Assembly (NCBI GenBank): GCA_004352715.1
Contig: SCFE01000043.1
Span: 528,734 to 592,733, forward strand
Source of the DNA: Hofstenia miamia
Lineage: Eukaryota > Xenacoelomorpha > Acoela
Length of the DNA stretch: 64,000 nt
Direction of reading: 5' to 3'
Shown here: positions 11,624 through 24,169 of the stretch, piece after piece
Layout of the letters: the number at the start of each line of letters is the position of its first letter
How positions within the stretch are numbered: the first letter of the stretch is position 1
The notes under the pieces: generated by a model
Told to the model about the DNA's origin: nothing
Database searches by the model: none
What the model saw: only the letters and a program-made list of their open reading frames with translations
Program-made: the position numbers and the translations under genes

Positions 11624-12493
11624 GTAATAACTTCCTTATACTGGTTGCATATATTCATCGCTCTAAAAACTATCGAAATTAATGAAATCACATTAAAAAT
11701 ACGATTGTTTTTGAGCTATCGCGGCCTACAGAATGTGTAGTAACCTGCGTTGTTGCGTATTTTCATTGGAGAGCAGATTATCCCTGTGCATGAATAATGA
11801 AATAAGTATGATGGTGTTTACTTTCAAATTCAACCAAACATCATAATTGCCTGCACTGTTTAAACAATACTTGAGTTCGCAAAGCTACGCTGTGATCGAC
11901 CTCCCAATCTAATCACTATTTTATGACTCGCACAGTTCAAATGTTTTTGTTTACTACAAAGGATTCTTTTTGATGAGTTAATTGTTTTAATTTAATACTG
12001 ATACGCAAGTATACAAAAGAAATGCCTACATAGTGATATGTGTTTATTTTAACATAAAAATGTACAAATCATGATTATTAATTCTATAAACCTAGCTAAT
12101 TTTAAATTTTACAGTACGAAATGAACTCTGAAAACGATTGAAATTATAGCTTAAAATTGTTTATTTATCTTTCAAGGTGATAATTACTAGAAAGTTGGAG
12201 AATTATTTCTCCGACAAAAAAGTTGGTCGGAGCACCCTGCTACACGAACAACTTTTGTCATTTAATTACTTCACGACTAAAGTTGGGGGAAGGGGTGCTA
12301 CACGAACAATTTTTATTGTCCAATTTTTGTTGGACCGAACGGACAACTTTTGTCGCCAACTTTAGTTGGACCGAACGAACAACTTTAGTCTAGATAATTA
12401 CTCCCGATTTTAGTCGTGGAAGAGGGGTGCTACACGAACGATTTTCGTTGCCAACAAAAATCGGCGACAAAAGTTGTTCGTGTAGCATGGGCT

Positions 12494-15187
12494 TTACAAT
12501 AAGGTTTAATTACCTACTTTAAAAAGTTAGTAAGGGCATTGAATAAGATATTTTAGACAGCATGAGGCGAAACAGCTTTATTAAGAGCTTAGTATTTGAA
12601 AAACTACAAAAACCTAGTTTGATAGTTTCGACAATAAGACCTTCACTTATTGTTTAATGAAGCGTGTTTCTTTGTTTTATTCAGTTTGATTGATACATGC
12701 CCTTGAAAATTTTATAAATTGTTTAGATTGTCATTTTTTCTGTTTAAATTTGGCAATGCTTGAAGCTCAATGCGTTTTTTTGCACTTTGTTAAAAAATTT
12801 AATTTTCTACAAAAACCATAGCTATCTAGCAATCTAGAAATGCGTCTTTTAAAATGTTTTAAAATTGAGATGAGTTCACCTGCACTTCAGATGAGACATG
12901 CTTTAATTATCAAACCTGACCTGATTCAAATGCGTTAATCCTGATTTTCAGAGAGAAATGGATTTTATAAAGCAATATCCTGCTCTTGCTGAAATTTGAC
13001 GACATACTTGTATATCTTATCATTTTTATTTTGCGATTTACTTATACCCTATTCGATCTGGGGAGCACTTCCTTTTCCTATTACTCTTTTGATTTTTCTA
13101 ACTTGTATCACATCCCCAATGAAAATGTTCCAAATATCTGCTCATTTTATTTGTGATGTTGTTTTTCAAACGGGGGTAGTCTTATCATTTTTGCAAAACA
13201 CATTGTCGAAAAAATATGGAATATACAGAAGAAAATGATATTTGACAAGTTAGTAATTAATTATAATGAATTTCATCATTTCCAACTGTTAAAACAATAT
13301 TTAATATATTTCAAGCAATACCCAAATTTTGAAATCGATAATGTCATCATAAATAATGATAGCATTAAATATCTACTGATATGAAGAATTTTTGTGAAAA
13401 GTTCCTAATTCAATCCAGGCTGAAGAGCCCGAAAACACCCCTGTTTTTGAATAGGTGTAAGTTCCATTTGATTTCATAAATAGTATGTTTGCATTGAATT
13501 AGTGAACACACACCTAAAAGAAATAAACTCGTGTAATCTCAAAGGTTTTACAAAATATTAAAATTAATCATATTTTTAAAAATTTACACCGACGTTCTTA
13601 ATTCTCTAATCCAAAACTCTATTCAGATACACTCACTTATATACTTTTCCCCATATATCAGTTGCATCAATGTTGTTATTCGCGTGGAATTGGAAATTTA
13701 GTGTGTGTGTGTGTGAAGAATCTTACCTTTTCTAGCACCTTAATTTCGTCGTATTTGCCTGCAGCCTATAATCCTGTAAATTGATTCAATAATCATTATT
13801 TATAAAAGGATTTTAGCAATTTGTAAACGGAAATGGCGTTATTTTCATAGTGAATGCCGATCGTTTTGAAATGTGATCCGCATCACTACACTGATTCAAA
13901 TTCAGCGAACGTGATTATACACCTACAGTAATATTTTAATCATGCTCAATTCCATCAACTATTGACAAACTAATTTGTTAAATTTGCTATATCTGATTAT
14001 TTTACCATAGTATTAGTTTCACTTCTTGTCGCCTACTCCTCAGATATTGTCCGAAAAAACTTTGATCCTTGCACTCAAGTATGAAGACATGTAGCATACG
14101 CGAAGTATCAACATTCAATAGATTTTATACTACATTGCAGTACACCTATATATATATATATATATCCAATTTAAAATTCCAAAATCTGAAATTCATTCGT
14201 TACATGTATTAACCGGGAAACTCTTTTAAAACGTTACACTTCACGTAATAAATTTTAATGTTAGGGCATATGCCAGTTTTGATATTCATTAATAATCGTC
14301 GAATATTATGTTGTATTTTTGCTCCTGATCATGACTGAATAAAAGAATCCTCTGCTGTTTTAAGCATGATGGGAATTAACTATATTTCATTTCTTTCATG
14401 GAAAAGACATTGGGGACTATGTTTAATATCTATGAATGCTTGCGCAATAGTAAAAAACTTTAGTATTCCACATTTCTCTTAGAAAAATTATTTATTTTGT
14501 CAATTTTAAAATAAGGCTGGTGTTAACATTTCGAATTGCACTAAAATGAATACTTCAAATTTTTTTAATTTTGGACTAGTAAAGTAGCAATAGGAATACA
14601 TTCACGAGATTGCAATCATGGTAATTGGATTAATTCCACGCTGTGCCAAACTTCTTTACGCGTAGTTTTAAGCGTACTCAATGCGGATACTTAAGCTAGA
14701 TTAAGGGATTCGGAAACTAATTAAAATTATGTGTAGAAATATTAAGTCATTTTTACGCAAAACTATCTGACTGTTGAAAACATCAAGAGGGACTGCGTTA
14801 TAGTACTTGAATCTGATGCAGATTGTATTGTACATTATTCATCTGGTTTATTCATATTTTGTAAAAAATAATTGCATATTTAATATTGGCCCTTGTTATA
14901 AGAAAAGTATTTGCAGGTTTTTGCACATAAAATGGATGCTAAGATTTCCTTTAATTTCATAGCTACTTAGCTATCTATAAAATATTTGATAGTTTTACAA
15001 ATGTGGCTTGTTAACTGATATTGTTTTTTTTAATTATTGATTAAATAAAACAAGTGTTTCAAGTACACAACACATTTTAAAAGTTTTTGTTCAATCACTA
15101 GTGTTTTTCCAATGCACAAACACTAAATACCTCTTAATTTCTATCACATCACGGTTTTTAATTTTATTTGAAAATTTATTCTTTTAG
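12494..15187. other. No recognisable gene; presumed upstream intron
   Basis: AT-rich with a TA microsatellite near 14145-14165 and a GT tract near 13700. Because an exon acceptor lies at 15186-15187, at least the right part is probably intron of the gene ending at 18000. I could not find a convincing upstream exon; the open frame at 12996-13238 has no family features. Confidence 0.4.
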
Positions 15188-18000
15188 GTGAAGAGTTAGC
15201 CAAAGGAGATACATTAATTTCAGAAGAGAGAGCGGCATTATTTGATAGATTAAAAAGTATAATTTTATTTTTACTCATGTGGAATTTTAGTTTTAGATAG
15301 TATCTAACATGCTTTATAGTCTAATTAAGCATCTCATTTATTGATTACGATGTGAGAACTAATTCGGGATGAGAGCAAGATATCTTCCTGAACTTTGCAT
15401 GCGCCGCTAAGCCCTGTTTAGAATTTGTATTTCAAAATTATTGAATCTTAGAAAATACAAATAAAACCCGAATAATTGATCATTTTCCAATTTGTGTTCA
15501 ATGCTTTCTACAGCCCAAGAAACCCATTTGAAGTTGATTACAATGCCAATCAAGCAAATTCATGTTTCTAAACGAAATTTCATGTCCCTGTGTGAAATAA
15601 TAGATTATTGAATCAACTTTGACAAAAGTAATTTTGCTTAAGGGTTTGGGAAGAAATTCATATACATGTATAAAATTTAATTCTCAATACTTTACAATTT
15701 TAAACAGTTAAATTGCTGCTGTTCACGTTTGCCTCTCACACTTAAAAGTGTTCGAGCAACAAATGCATATTTAAGGGGAAGGGGGCATGAGCAGAGGCCT
15801 AGCGAGAAAATATGAATGAGGTGGTGCATTCGCAAATTTGCTACCCCTGAAAGTTGCAACTAGGATCGTCTAAACCCACTTTTATAGTACAAGCTTGATA
15901 GCCAATATAATAATTACCCAATTCTGCAAAGATGACGTAAGACATATATGTGTGTTTGATCACTGGCGCATATTAAGCTACTAGACCTACTTCAAAAACA
16001 ATGATAGGACATGTATGAAATTTGAAATTCAAGCTCTTGTGCTCATAGTTTTTCTCACTTTTAAAATTAAAAGCTCTTTAGTTCACTCTACCCCAATTCC
16101 ATAGTCAAAATGTTTCAGCAACAGTTATATGAACTTGTACAAAACCGTAGTTGACTTTTGACGGCGTTTGTCTCCCCAATAAAAATAAATCAAACTGAAT
16201 TGAAATCTTCAAGTACAAATACATGTATGTAAATAGCTTCTTCAATTGTGTGAGTAGTTTTAATACTTTATCCATTTGAAATTTCCTTTGGAATATTTTT
16301 CACAAGATAAGAGCGTAAAATCTTTTAAGTCGCTCATTGCCCATCATTGTTCTCAAACAGTTCTTGATAATTATGAACTTGCTAAAAATCCTTCGTTGGG
16401 AACAACAGCCACCAGAATGCATAACATAAACTCATATGCTTCAACAAGACAAAGAACACATAACGCGTTGTTTTCTATCCTGGCTTACACTAAGCTGAAG
16501 TCATTTTTGACCAGTTTTTAATTGGCATATCAAATTGATAATTGATACATAGAGTGTGCGAAAACAAAATAAGAATATCAAATCAAAAAAAATACAAATA
16601 TAAGATTTACACTTAATAAAACAGCAGTGCCGTAAACAATCCTTGGAATAGTGGAATGGCCCCCAACATATTTTAAAACTTCATTTTGATTGTCGAAGTG
16701 ATAAGAGTTTCTGGAAAAATGATATAATTTAAAAACTATTCATTAAATGCATTCTTATTGTCTATGTTTTGAATATTTTGAAAAATTCCGCAGTTCTTCG
16801 TAAAGCTTTTTGTCACTCACTTGATCGCAACAGAGATCTACCCTCTTCAGAAAATTTTGTGTATGCACCTGAAAGATTGGATTGGGATTTAGTACCTTGG
16901 ATTTTGTTGCACCTTATTGATTCTTTTTTATTGTATTGGATAAAAATAAGCCATCAGACGGTAATAATATTCTCAAGGCTAGAAATAGAAATTTAGGAAA
17001 ACTAGAAATGCACAACTGAAATGTAGGCTGTCGAATTGAAGATCTCTTATTTAGAATTAATATAAAGATTTCCTTCAAAAAGAATTAGGCTAAATTAAGG
17101 CTTGTTTTTCGTTAAAGGAATAGAACAAATCAGCAGTTCAAAAATATAAATAGTGCATGTTCAAGAATTATACAAAAAACCACCACAAATCACTATTCAA
17201 TTTTTATTTCACCAAAAATCTACAGGTGGACTTTTTAATTACTACATTTTAAATTTAGAAAATGAATGGAAATATAATGAATACGTTTACCACATCTGTT
17301 AAAATGTCATTTTGCTACCCCTGAGAAAAAATATTAGGGGCTGCATCACCCCCAGCAAACCCGTTTAGCTGGGTCCCTGGTAATGGTTAATGGCCTATTC
17401 TTTAGGCTTTCAACATTGATTTTTAGTTAAAGAAGGAAGTATATCTTGGAAAATTTAAAAAATTAAGTAATAAAATGGTAAAATCCACTTTAACTACCAA
17501 TTTTGCGTTATTTTGACAGTTTTTGGAGCAACCTGCCACCTAATTGTACACTGAATTTGATAAAAATTGATATGAACCCGCCATCAGAAATTTCTGGATA
17601 AGTTCCTGTCGAGGAATCAATTGTGAACATCAATCTTTAAATAATTAAGTTGCTTAATAGTTATAACAAATTATGCATATTAGATTACTTTGCCTTGTGC
17701 AAAATTCTTTTTCTGATTAATCGTAAAAGTAAATTTTTGTTTGGAGGCAGCTGAACCTGAAACTTCTTCAAATCAGTACAAAACATTCATTAAATTTTGA
17801 TGCATTACGCTGTTTGCGTAATATAGATTTTAATAATATCTTAAGTTTTAAGTATATTGTTTATTAAATAAAAAGTTCACCCAATAACTTTTCCAACTTT
17901 AGGTCGAAAGGGGCGCCACACACACCATTCTCGTCCACCACGTTCACGTGATGAGCCTAAAAGGAAAAAGACTAAATTCAATAACGATGACAGTGAATGA
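15188..18000 (+). CDS. Last two coding exons of an unrecognised host gene
   Basis: Two exon islands join in frame. Exon A (15188-15256, 69 nt) follows TTTATTCTTTTAG. It has only one open frame, ending in phase 1 at GTATAA, and reads EELAKGDTLISEERAALFDR then LK. Exon B (17903-18000, 98 nt) follows a pyrimidine-rich TTTTCCAACTTTAG. It completes the split codon as Ser and reads on through a basic stretch (RKGRHTHHSRPPRSR, then PKRKKTKF) to an acidic DDSE end and a TGA stop at 17998-18000. An AATAAA lies at 18041-18046. The joined tail of about 54 residues looks like the C-terminus of a nuclear protein: a charged helix, then a His/Arg/Pro-rich linker with a PKRKK nuclear-localisation-like cluster. 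I do not recognise the family, and upstream exons lie outside what I could detect. Confidence 0.6.
15257..17902 (+). other. Intron of the gene ending at 18000
   Basis: Bounded by GT (15257) and AG (17901-17902). It contains short open frames at 16276-16521 and 16769-16996 without family features, and two short stretches mentioning the same 'TTTGCTACCCCTGA' sequence (about 15837 and 17311) that may be ends of an old repeat. No transposon protein seen. Confidence 0.5.
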
Positions 18001-18040
18001 CGCCGGAAACGTTTTTTATATTTTATTGATCAAGACATAC

Positions 18041-18046
18041 AATAAA
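18041..18046 (+). promoter_or_regulatory. Polyadenylation signal AATAAA
   Basis: Lies 41 bases after the stop of the gene ending at 18000, a usual spacing for a short 3' untranslated region. Confidence 0.5.
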
Positions 18047-19637
18047 AAAAATGTTTTTTATGAAGTTCCCAAAATAGCTTTCAAAATTGAAATTGATGTG
18101 TACTAAATATTTTTTAACATTTTGACTGCCCCTCCTTCAATGTTGGATACATATTTTAGATGCTACAATTAATAAAAATAGACAATGACATGGATAATCA
18201 TTCTAAAATCTACTTTAAAAATTTCGTAAGTAATCAGCAGGGGCTGGATACTTTTACCATTACGCAATTTTACACCATTTTTTAGCTATCGTCAGTTTCA
18301 CGCAATTTTAAACATAATTTCGACAAGTCTCAGAAATAGCAATTCTGATTTAGAGTAATTAGCCAATGGTATTTCTTAAAATGGGTAGCACAGTACTTCA
18401 ATTAACATAACTGGAGTGCTAAACCTTGTTGTATTCACTTGTCAACGGAAATTTTTTGTTCCATCACACACATTTTGAAATCTCATCCCGTACTTCTAGA
18501 GGTGAGTGCCGCCGTCAGCCGAATACTATTGGCGGCGCAGCCGGATGAGCTACATCTATAGAACTGGATTAGACCGTATAATATTCCAAATAGAAACCCT
18601 ATAAGGCCTATAGCCCTGTAAAAACCGTATATGATGCAAGCAGTATTGTGAAACTATCTATCTCCAAAAAGGTCCTCATGCACTTACAGGCAATCTGATT
18701 AATAAGACACCCTAATCAATGTTAAACTTCACTACTACATCAACGACATTAAATGCTGTTTCCCTTTTATGAAACATTTTGTTTGTTTTGATATAGTTTT
18801 AGTTATCAATCGGCTCAGCCGGCTAGCGACCAACTCTACATATATCAAATACATTTGCAAAAGGTTTGATTGGAAACGAATTATGTTATTGAATTCATCG
18901 GTTATTTACCGGACTCTGTTTATTTGAATATAAACGTGATTATAAAATTTCTTCTTCAAAACAAATTTTTGAACTTGAAAATTATGTCGTTGAGCTATGC
19001 TTCATGTGAAAATATAATGAAGAAATATAGACGTATGCATTAAATAAAATGGTTTTAAATTTTTGTTCCGCTGCATCCTATTCAATTATGTCAAGGGTCC
19101 AGTACAATTGCGCCAAATTCTTCAAACGTTTTGTCGGTGGGGGTTACATCTGGGCATGCAATGCAATATCAAATACGGTATTTTGTCAATTGCGATGTAA
19201 CTAACGTTAAATACCGCTTTACGGTTGAAATCAAAACAGCGGTTCCTACAACAACTGCTCTACAAAAGAATCAATTTGAGAATAATGTGATAAGCGCTTT
19301 GTTAGTGTCGGTGGATATCACTATAAAATTGAGAACTCTGTATTTTGAAAATTATTGGAGAAATATACTGAGAAAGCTATAACATCAGTCGAATTTGAAA
19401 AAAATTATCTAGAAAAAATTCAACCGAGTGGAGGAAGAAACTATTTATGTGTTTCAAAACAAGGCGTATTATTTGTTGGTTGATGATTCGGCCTATGCAT
19501 GTGGCTGTAAGATTGCAACAACTCTGGTAGAACGTGTGGAATCGAAAGAAAAGCCTAAATTCAGATGTTATTCAATATATGTATTGATTCTTTAAATTGT
19601 GACTCTTTAAATATTACAAATGGTTTTAAGGTAAATT
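18047..19637. other. No recognisable gene
   Basis: Contains a small GC-rich patch near 18495-18560 and an open frame at 19131-19382 without family features. No transposon ends identified before the LINE tail at about 19638. Confidence 0.4.
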
Positions 19638-20079
19638 AAGATAAGATATTCTTTATTCAGATAAATATTAACAATTATAAACTGGAAATTTATTTGAATA
19701 GCGTCGTCCAACATACATGCATACATACAAACACATTCAATAGGATAAGGCTCTATATGCAATAAATCTACCAGGCTAGGGATAAATTACTATCAGGATT
19801 TCAAGAACAAGATGTATAATCATTATTGTAGAACTTGTATCCTAACCATGCTTTACCCGAGGTGTACTTCTGCTTAAGGAAAATATTAATGTGCTTCTTA
19901 AAAGCTTGCAATTTTTCAATGGTCATATCTCTTTAGGTAATGAGTTCCAAGTTCGAATAGCGGTATTAATGAATGATTTTTGCAAAATCTTTTTTCTATA
20001 CTTAATGCAGGTATAGCGTTTTGATCTGGAATTATGCTTATGAATAAATCCAGGCATTGAAATAATATTATAAGGTGGT

Positions 20080-20805
20080 AATTACAAATTATAAATTATC
20101 TTTATTTAAGAATGAGACACATCAAACTGACTAAATTTACAAACTATCATAAAATTCACTTCACTTGCAGAGTTATTTGCGGCATTTCACCCACGTGATA
20201 GCTGTGGTGTGGTCTTCCTTTCGTGTCGGTGATTTTGTTAAGAGTTGGAGACTTGGGAAGTAGATAATGTAAATAGGAAGCGGAGACAATTTCTAGATTG
20301 ATGATTTCGTAACGTGTGAACCCGAGAATCATTGAATATGGTAGACAGTGCTAGTATTTCTGGAAGAATCTGTTTGGAAAAATAAACGTAAATCTATCAA
20401 TATCTCTTTCAGGAGCTGGTAAAGGTTCCCGGAGACTTCTAGAGGCACAGTCACCTCTTCCAGGTACTAGATCTGATAGTAAATGGTCCTCATAGTACAT
20501 TCTCTTCAACAGCTTTTCATCTGACTTTCTCACGTTATCCGTATATCCCAGTCGCATTGCCTTCCCCTGTAGTTTGTCTATGAGTTGCTGTAATGACTTC
20601 TTGCATCCTCCCCATACTAAGACCGAATAGGTTATGTTTCGTAATATCAACGCAGTGTAAATTATCTTGAGCTCGCGTAAGGAGTAACCTTGTGGCTTTA
20701 ATTATTTAGAAGGAACATTTTGCTTCTGCATTTTCTTAGAAGCCTTGAGACATGTTCTTCAAGTGACAAGGCATTATCAATGTACACTCCAAGGATTTTA
20801 ATGGT
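20080..20805 (-). mobile_element. Fragment of a second LINE type inserted in copy A
   Basis: Higher GC than its surroundings. On the minus strand it reads KILGVYIDNALSLEEHVSRL, then LRELKIIYTALILRNITY, then VLVWGGCKKSLQQLIDKLQG (20351-20650). These are the region just after the reverse transcriptase active site and the thumb of a CR1/L2-type enzyme. The sequence differs from the family of copy A and splits copy A's C-terminal region, so it is a later, 5'-truncated insertion. Confidence 0.6.
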
Positions 20806-22200
20806 AATTTCTTGATGAGCTTGAAAAATGTTAACAGTGTGTTAAATATGTTTAGCTGTCTTGGGAAAAGGATAGACCTAGAAATATAATGCCTAGTTCT
20901 GAAAGAATTTATCTTTGAAACGTTTAGGGCCCATTTTAATTGAATATCAAGTTTTCTATATAAAACATCTTTTAGATCAGTAAATAATATATTTGCATAA
21001 CTTAGGTGACTCATTATAAATAAATGGAAAATTGAATTATTGCAAACGCAGGTAGTTGTTTTACAATCATTGACATACTTCTTATACCTATTGCCAATTT
21101 TCGGACTATTGCATTAATGTGATTCAAAATTTAGCTTCGAATAAAAAAATTACTCCTAAATATTTGAAATTGTCTACAGTTGGAACCTTAACATTATTAA
21201 GATTAAGAGTTAATACTGAAACATCGTAATTTGTAGTAGAGGGCTGCAAAATACAAAATTCTGTTTTACTTTCATTTATAAGAAACTTATGCATGTAAAA
21301 GTACGGTGTCCATTTATTCCAATTATTTACTACAGATTCAATTGCTAAATGCATAGATTTTTTATCGTTGAATATACAGGTATCATCGGCATATTGAATT
21401 AAATTGCAATCAGTTATCGTATGCATATCGTTTACATATATACTGAAAAGAAGCGGACCTAAAATTGTCCCTTGAGGGACACCATTGTTGACGGTAGCCA
21501 ATCCCAAAATACATCATTTACTTTAACTCTCTGGAATCTATGTTTCAAATAACTAGTTATCAAATTTCTGCTATTGTTAGAAAATACCATACAGGATAAT
21601 TTTTTATTAGTATGCTATGATCAATAGAATCAAAAGCTTTAGAAAGATCTAAGCAAGCAATAGCTACGAATTTATTTGCATCCAGTGATGATCTCCATTT
21701 TTCTGTAGCATTTAATAGAGCATCGGTAGTGGAAAAATGTTTACGAAATCCAAATTGAGTGTATGATAGTAGGTTGTACCTATTGAGATACTCCGTTATT
21801 TGGTTATGTAATAACTATATTTATAAATTAAATTTGCCACTTTTTAAAATTTAAAAAATTATAATTATTATTGTAAAATCTAGTAAATTTAGAGGGAATA
21901 ATTTGTAAAACTGACGATGACTTTGTAAGTCGAAATATATCTCTGCATGTTCTTATTAAGGTTATGTANGGTTATGTAATAATCGCTCGAATACTTTGCT
22001 TATTGGTGAAGGAATTGAAATTGGTTGATAATTTTTGGCATGACTCCGATCGTTTTTCTTAAAGATAGGAGTAATGTAAACAAGTTTTAAATAATCCGAA
22101 AAGTAATTACTTTTAATGCATTCATTAAATATATAATTTAGAGGACTCGCTATAATACCTGCAGTGATTTTAAGTGCCCAAGAAGGAATTATAGGAGGCC
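20806..22200 (-). pseudogene. LINE copy A reverse transcriptase, frameshifted
   Basis: Hallmark blocks lie in several frames. AIACLDLSKAFDSIDHSIL (about 21605-21680) carries the first catalytic Asp. NNGVPQGTILGPLLFSIYVN and QYADDTCIF (21124-21507) carry the YADD catalytic pair. A C-terminal segment reads MSHLSYANILF (20940-21014). Frame changes between blocks, and a single N at 21969 between two copies of GGTTATGTA, show that it does not encode a working enzyme. Confidence 0.75.
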
Positions 22201-22222
22201 CACTTGATATGTTAATATTAAG

Positions 22223-22975
22223 CTAGAGAATTCGTTTTAAGGTTTCAATACTTGTTGTAAAACGGAAAGAACATTTAGGGTTAAAAAAATTTGGCGGTTT
22301 ACTTTCATACTTAACGNNNNNNNNNNNNNNNNNNNNNNNNNNNNNNNNNNNNNNNNNNNNNNNNNNNNNNNNNNNNNNNNNNNNNNNNNNNNNNNNNNNN
22401 NNNNNNNNNNNNNNNNNNNNNNNNNNNNNNNNNNNNNNNNNNNNNNNNNNNNNNNNNNNNNNNNNNNNNNGGTTAAAGAAATTTGGCGGTTTACTTTCAT
22501 ACTTAACGATTGGGCCACTGAATTTTCCTAGATTAATAATAGTCTTGCTTAATTCGGTGGAGATTTCATAATCATCAGTAATTATTTTTCCACATGAATT
22601 TTTAATAGCATCAATAGAGTTTGATTTAGATTTCTTACTATTAGTGATCTCATGAATTAGCTTCCATTTTGATTTTTGATTTGGCAGACAAGCGTATTCA
22701 TTTCTGATGTAATCGTTATAAGCCCTGCGGTTTTCAATGTTGGAGACATTTCTAGCCTTTTTATATGTAGCAAAATTACTATGAGTTTGAGAACTTTTAT
22801 AATTCCTAAATGCGATATTATTTTTACGAATAAATTCTTTGCAAGTTTCGGTTAACAAAGGCTTATTTTGTGGAGATTTCATTGAGCTGCTTTTCGGAAT
22901 TGAATTAATCATGATTTTCTTTTCTGGGCAAAATTTGTTGAGATAAAATTCAAAAACTTCTAAGAAATTTGTCAA
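22223..22975 (-). pseudogene. LINE copy A ORF2 linker region, gapped
   Basis: The frame continues ORF2 between endonuclease and reverse transcriptase. It contains RKNNIAFRNYKSS, NIENRRAYNDYIRNEYA, KWKLIHEIT and GKFSGPIVKYES, which recur in the other copies (for example 52488-53915 and 32884-33207). A 154-N gap interrupts it. The sequence on both sides of the gap repeats (22276-22316 and 22471-22508), so the gap may be an unmerged overlap. Confidence 0.6.
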
Positions 22976-23018
22976 AATTGTAGTTGAATTTGTTGCAGAA
23001 TATACCGGAAGCCAATTT

Positions 23019-23831
23019 TCAGAAGAGTGCCGATTTAAAATGATTTATGTTATCGGTAGTCTTCTCACGGGTTTTTATCCACTTAGTAAAATTCTTAGTA
23101 GAAGAATTACGTTTAGAAAACTTAACAGATATAATGCCATGATTAGAAAAAGGACATTCGGATGAATAAAAATTGTAACATGCATTATTTGATTCAGAAA
23201 GCACAATATAATCAATTAGTGTGCGGCTCGATGAAGTAATTCTAGTCGGCAATGTTTCATTAGTCAATTTTAAATTGAAAGTATTTAAGAGTAGGTCAAT
23301 CTTGGACTGTTCATTAGTGTTAAAATAATTTAGGTTCCAGTCTCCAAGTAGCATTAAATTTTCAGAACAAGCTAAAGATAATTCATCTTCTAATTGCTCA
23401 ATGAACTGATTAGTAAATTTCTTGTTAGGACAGTAAGCTACATTTAACAACTGCTTTTTAAAATTAGAATTTTTGATTGGATTATTAATTTCTACCCATA
23501 GACTTTCGAAATTTGTCGCTAGATTACTCTTGATATCGTTGCGGTGCTTAGGATTTAATGATTTTGGTATTAGAAATAGAACACACCCACCCTTTGTTTT
23601 ACCTAGTGGATTGTTGAGGAATCTGTCTCTCCTGAATACCGTATATGATTCGTTTTTAAAAAACCATATGTTATCAGGATCGTGACTTTTTAACCAAGTT
23701 TCCGAAATTGTATTTTTAAAACTTGAAATATATTGTTTAAATTCAACATTTTTGCTGCTAAGATTCTGGAAGTTCAAGTGTACATAGTTAACAGGGTTTT
23801 CCAAAGATTCAGCTTTTAAAAAAAGATTCAT
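23019..23831 (-). CDS. LINE copy A endonuclease domain (APE type)
   Basis: A 270-residue open frame forms the N-terminal part of ORF2. Blocks in order are VHLNFQNLSSK (start of the AP-endonuclease fold), ISETWL (catalytic Glu), GGCVLFL, LLGDWNLN (the GDFN-type block), IDYIVLSES and SNHGIISVKF (equivalent to SDHxxV, with Asn in place of Asp). The nuclease nicks target DNA to prime reverse transcription. The SNH substitution also occurs in other copies of some families, so it need not mean loss of function. The rest of ORF2 follows in the next frames downstream but is interrupted. Confidence 0.75.
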   Translation of the reverse strand: MNLFLKAESLENPVNYVHLNFQNLSSKNVEFKQYISSFKNTISETWLKSHDPDNIWFFKNESYTVFRRDRFLNNPLGKTKGGCVLFLIPKSLNPKHRNDIKSNLATNFESLWVEINNPIKNSNFKKQLLNVAYCPNKKFTNQFIEQLEDELSLACSENLMLLGDWNLNYFNTNEQSKIDLLLNTFNLKLTNETLPTRITSSSRTLIDYIVLSESNNACYNFYSSECPFSNHGIISVKFSKRNSSTKNFTKWIKTREKTTDNINHFKSALF

Positions 23832-24169
23832 AAGTTAAAATCGGGCCGGGATTATTCTCAATACCGTATACATTTAGTAAGAAAAATTATATAATCGCTG
23901 TTATTAATTTCTTTTTGGAGCTGATAATGAATGATTGATTGATTGAGATAAAGAATCGACTACTTTTACTATGAATGGATGGATTACAAACATGAAGATA
24001 GAAAGACGATGGCAAAAGTAAATTCGTTTCATAGATGCTAAGGGTAGCAATGAGATAAATAAAGGCAAATAGATAAATTTTAGCAGTGAAAATTAATTGG
24101 AGTTTAGGGTTATAGTAATTTTCCTTAGCCTGGGCGTTTGCAAACGGAAATAAAATAATTTATACGACA

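Larger units (their letters stand above)
10113..12493. mobile_element. PIF/Harbinger-like transposon (non-autonomous) with MADF exon
   Basis: The ends are inverted repeats of about 40 bp: AGTCCATGCTACACGAACAA at 10113 and, on the minus strand, AGCCCATGCTACACGAACAA ending at 12493. TTA flanks both sides (10110-10112 and 12494-12496), the three-base target duplication typical of PIF/Harbinger elements. Both flanks hold several copies of the motif CTACACGAACAACTTT in both orientations (10119-10355 and 12230-12487), forming dense subterminal repeats. No DDE nuclease is present. The only coding signal is a MADF first exon, seen twice because of an assembly duplication around the N at 11144. PIF/Harbinger elements commonly encode a Myb/SANT-like accessory DNA-binding protein, which fits. 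Without the duplicated block the element would be about 1.6 kb. Confidence 0.7.

Noticed and set aside
12950-13010. Possible exon after TTTTCAG reading MDFIKQYPALAEI
   Set aside because: It runs into a stop without a usable donor, and the phase does not lead to the exon at 15188.
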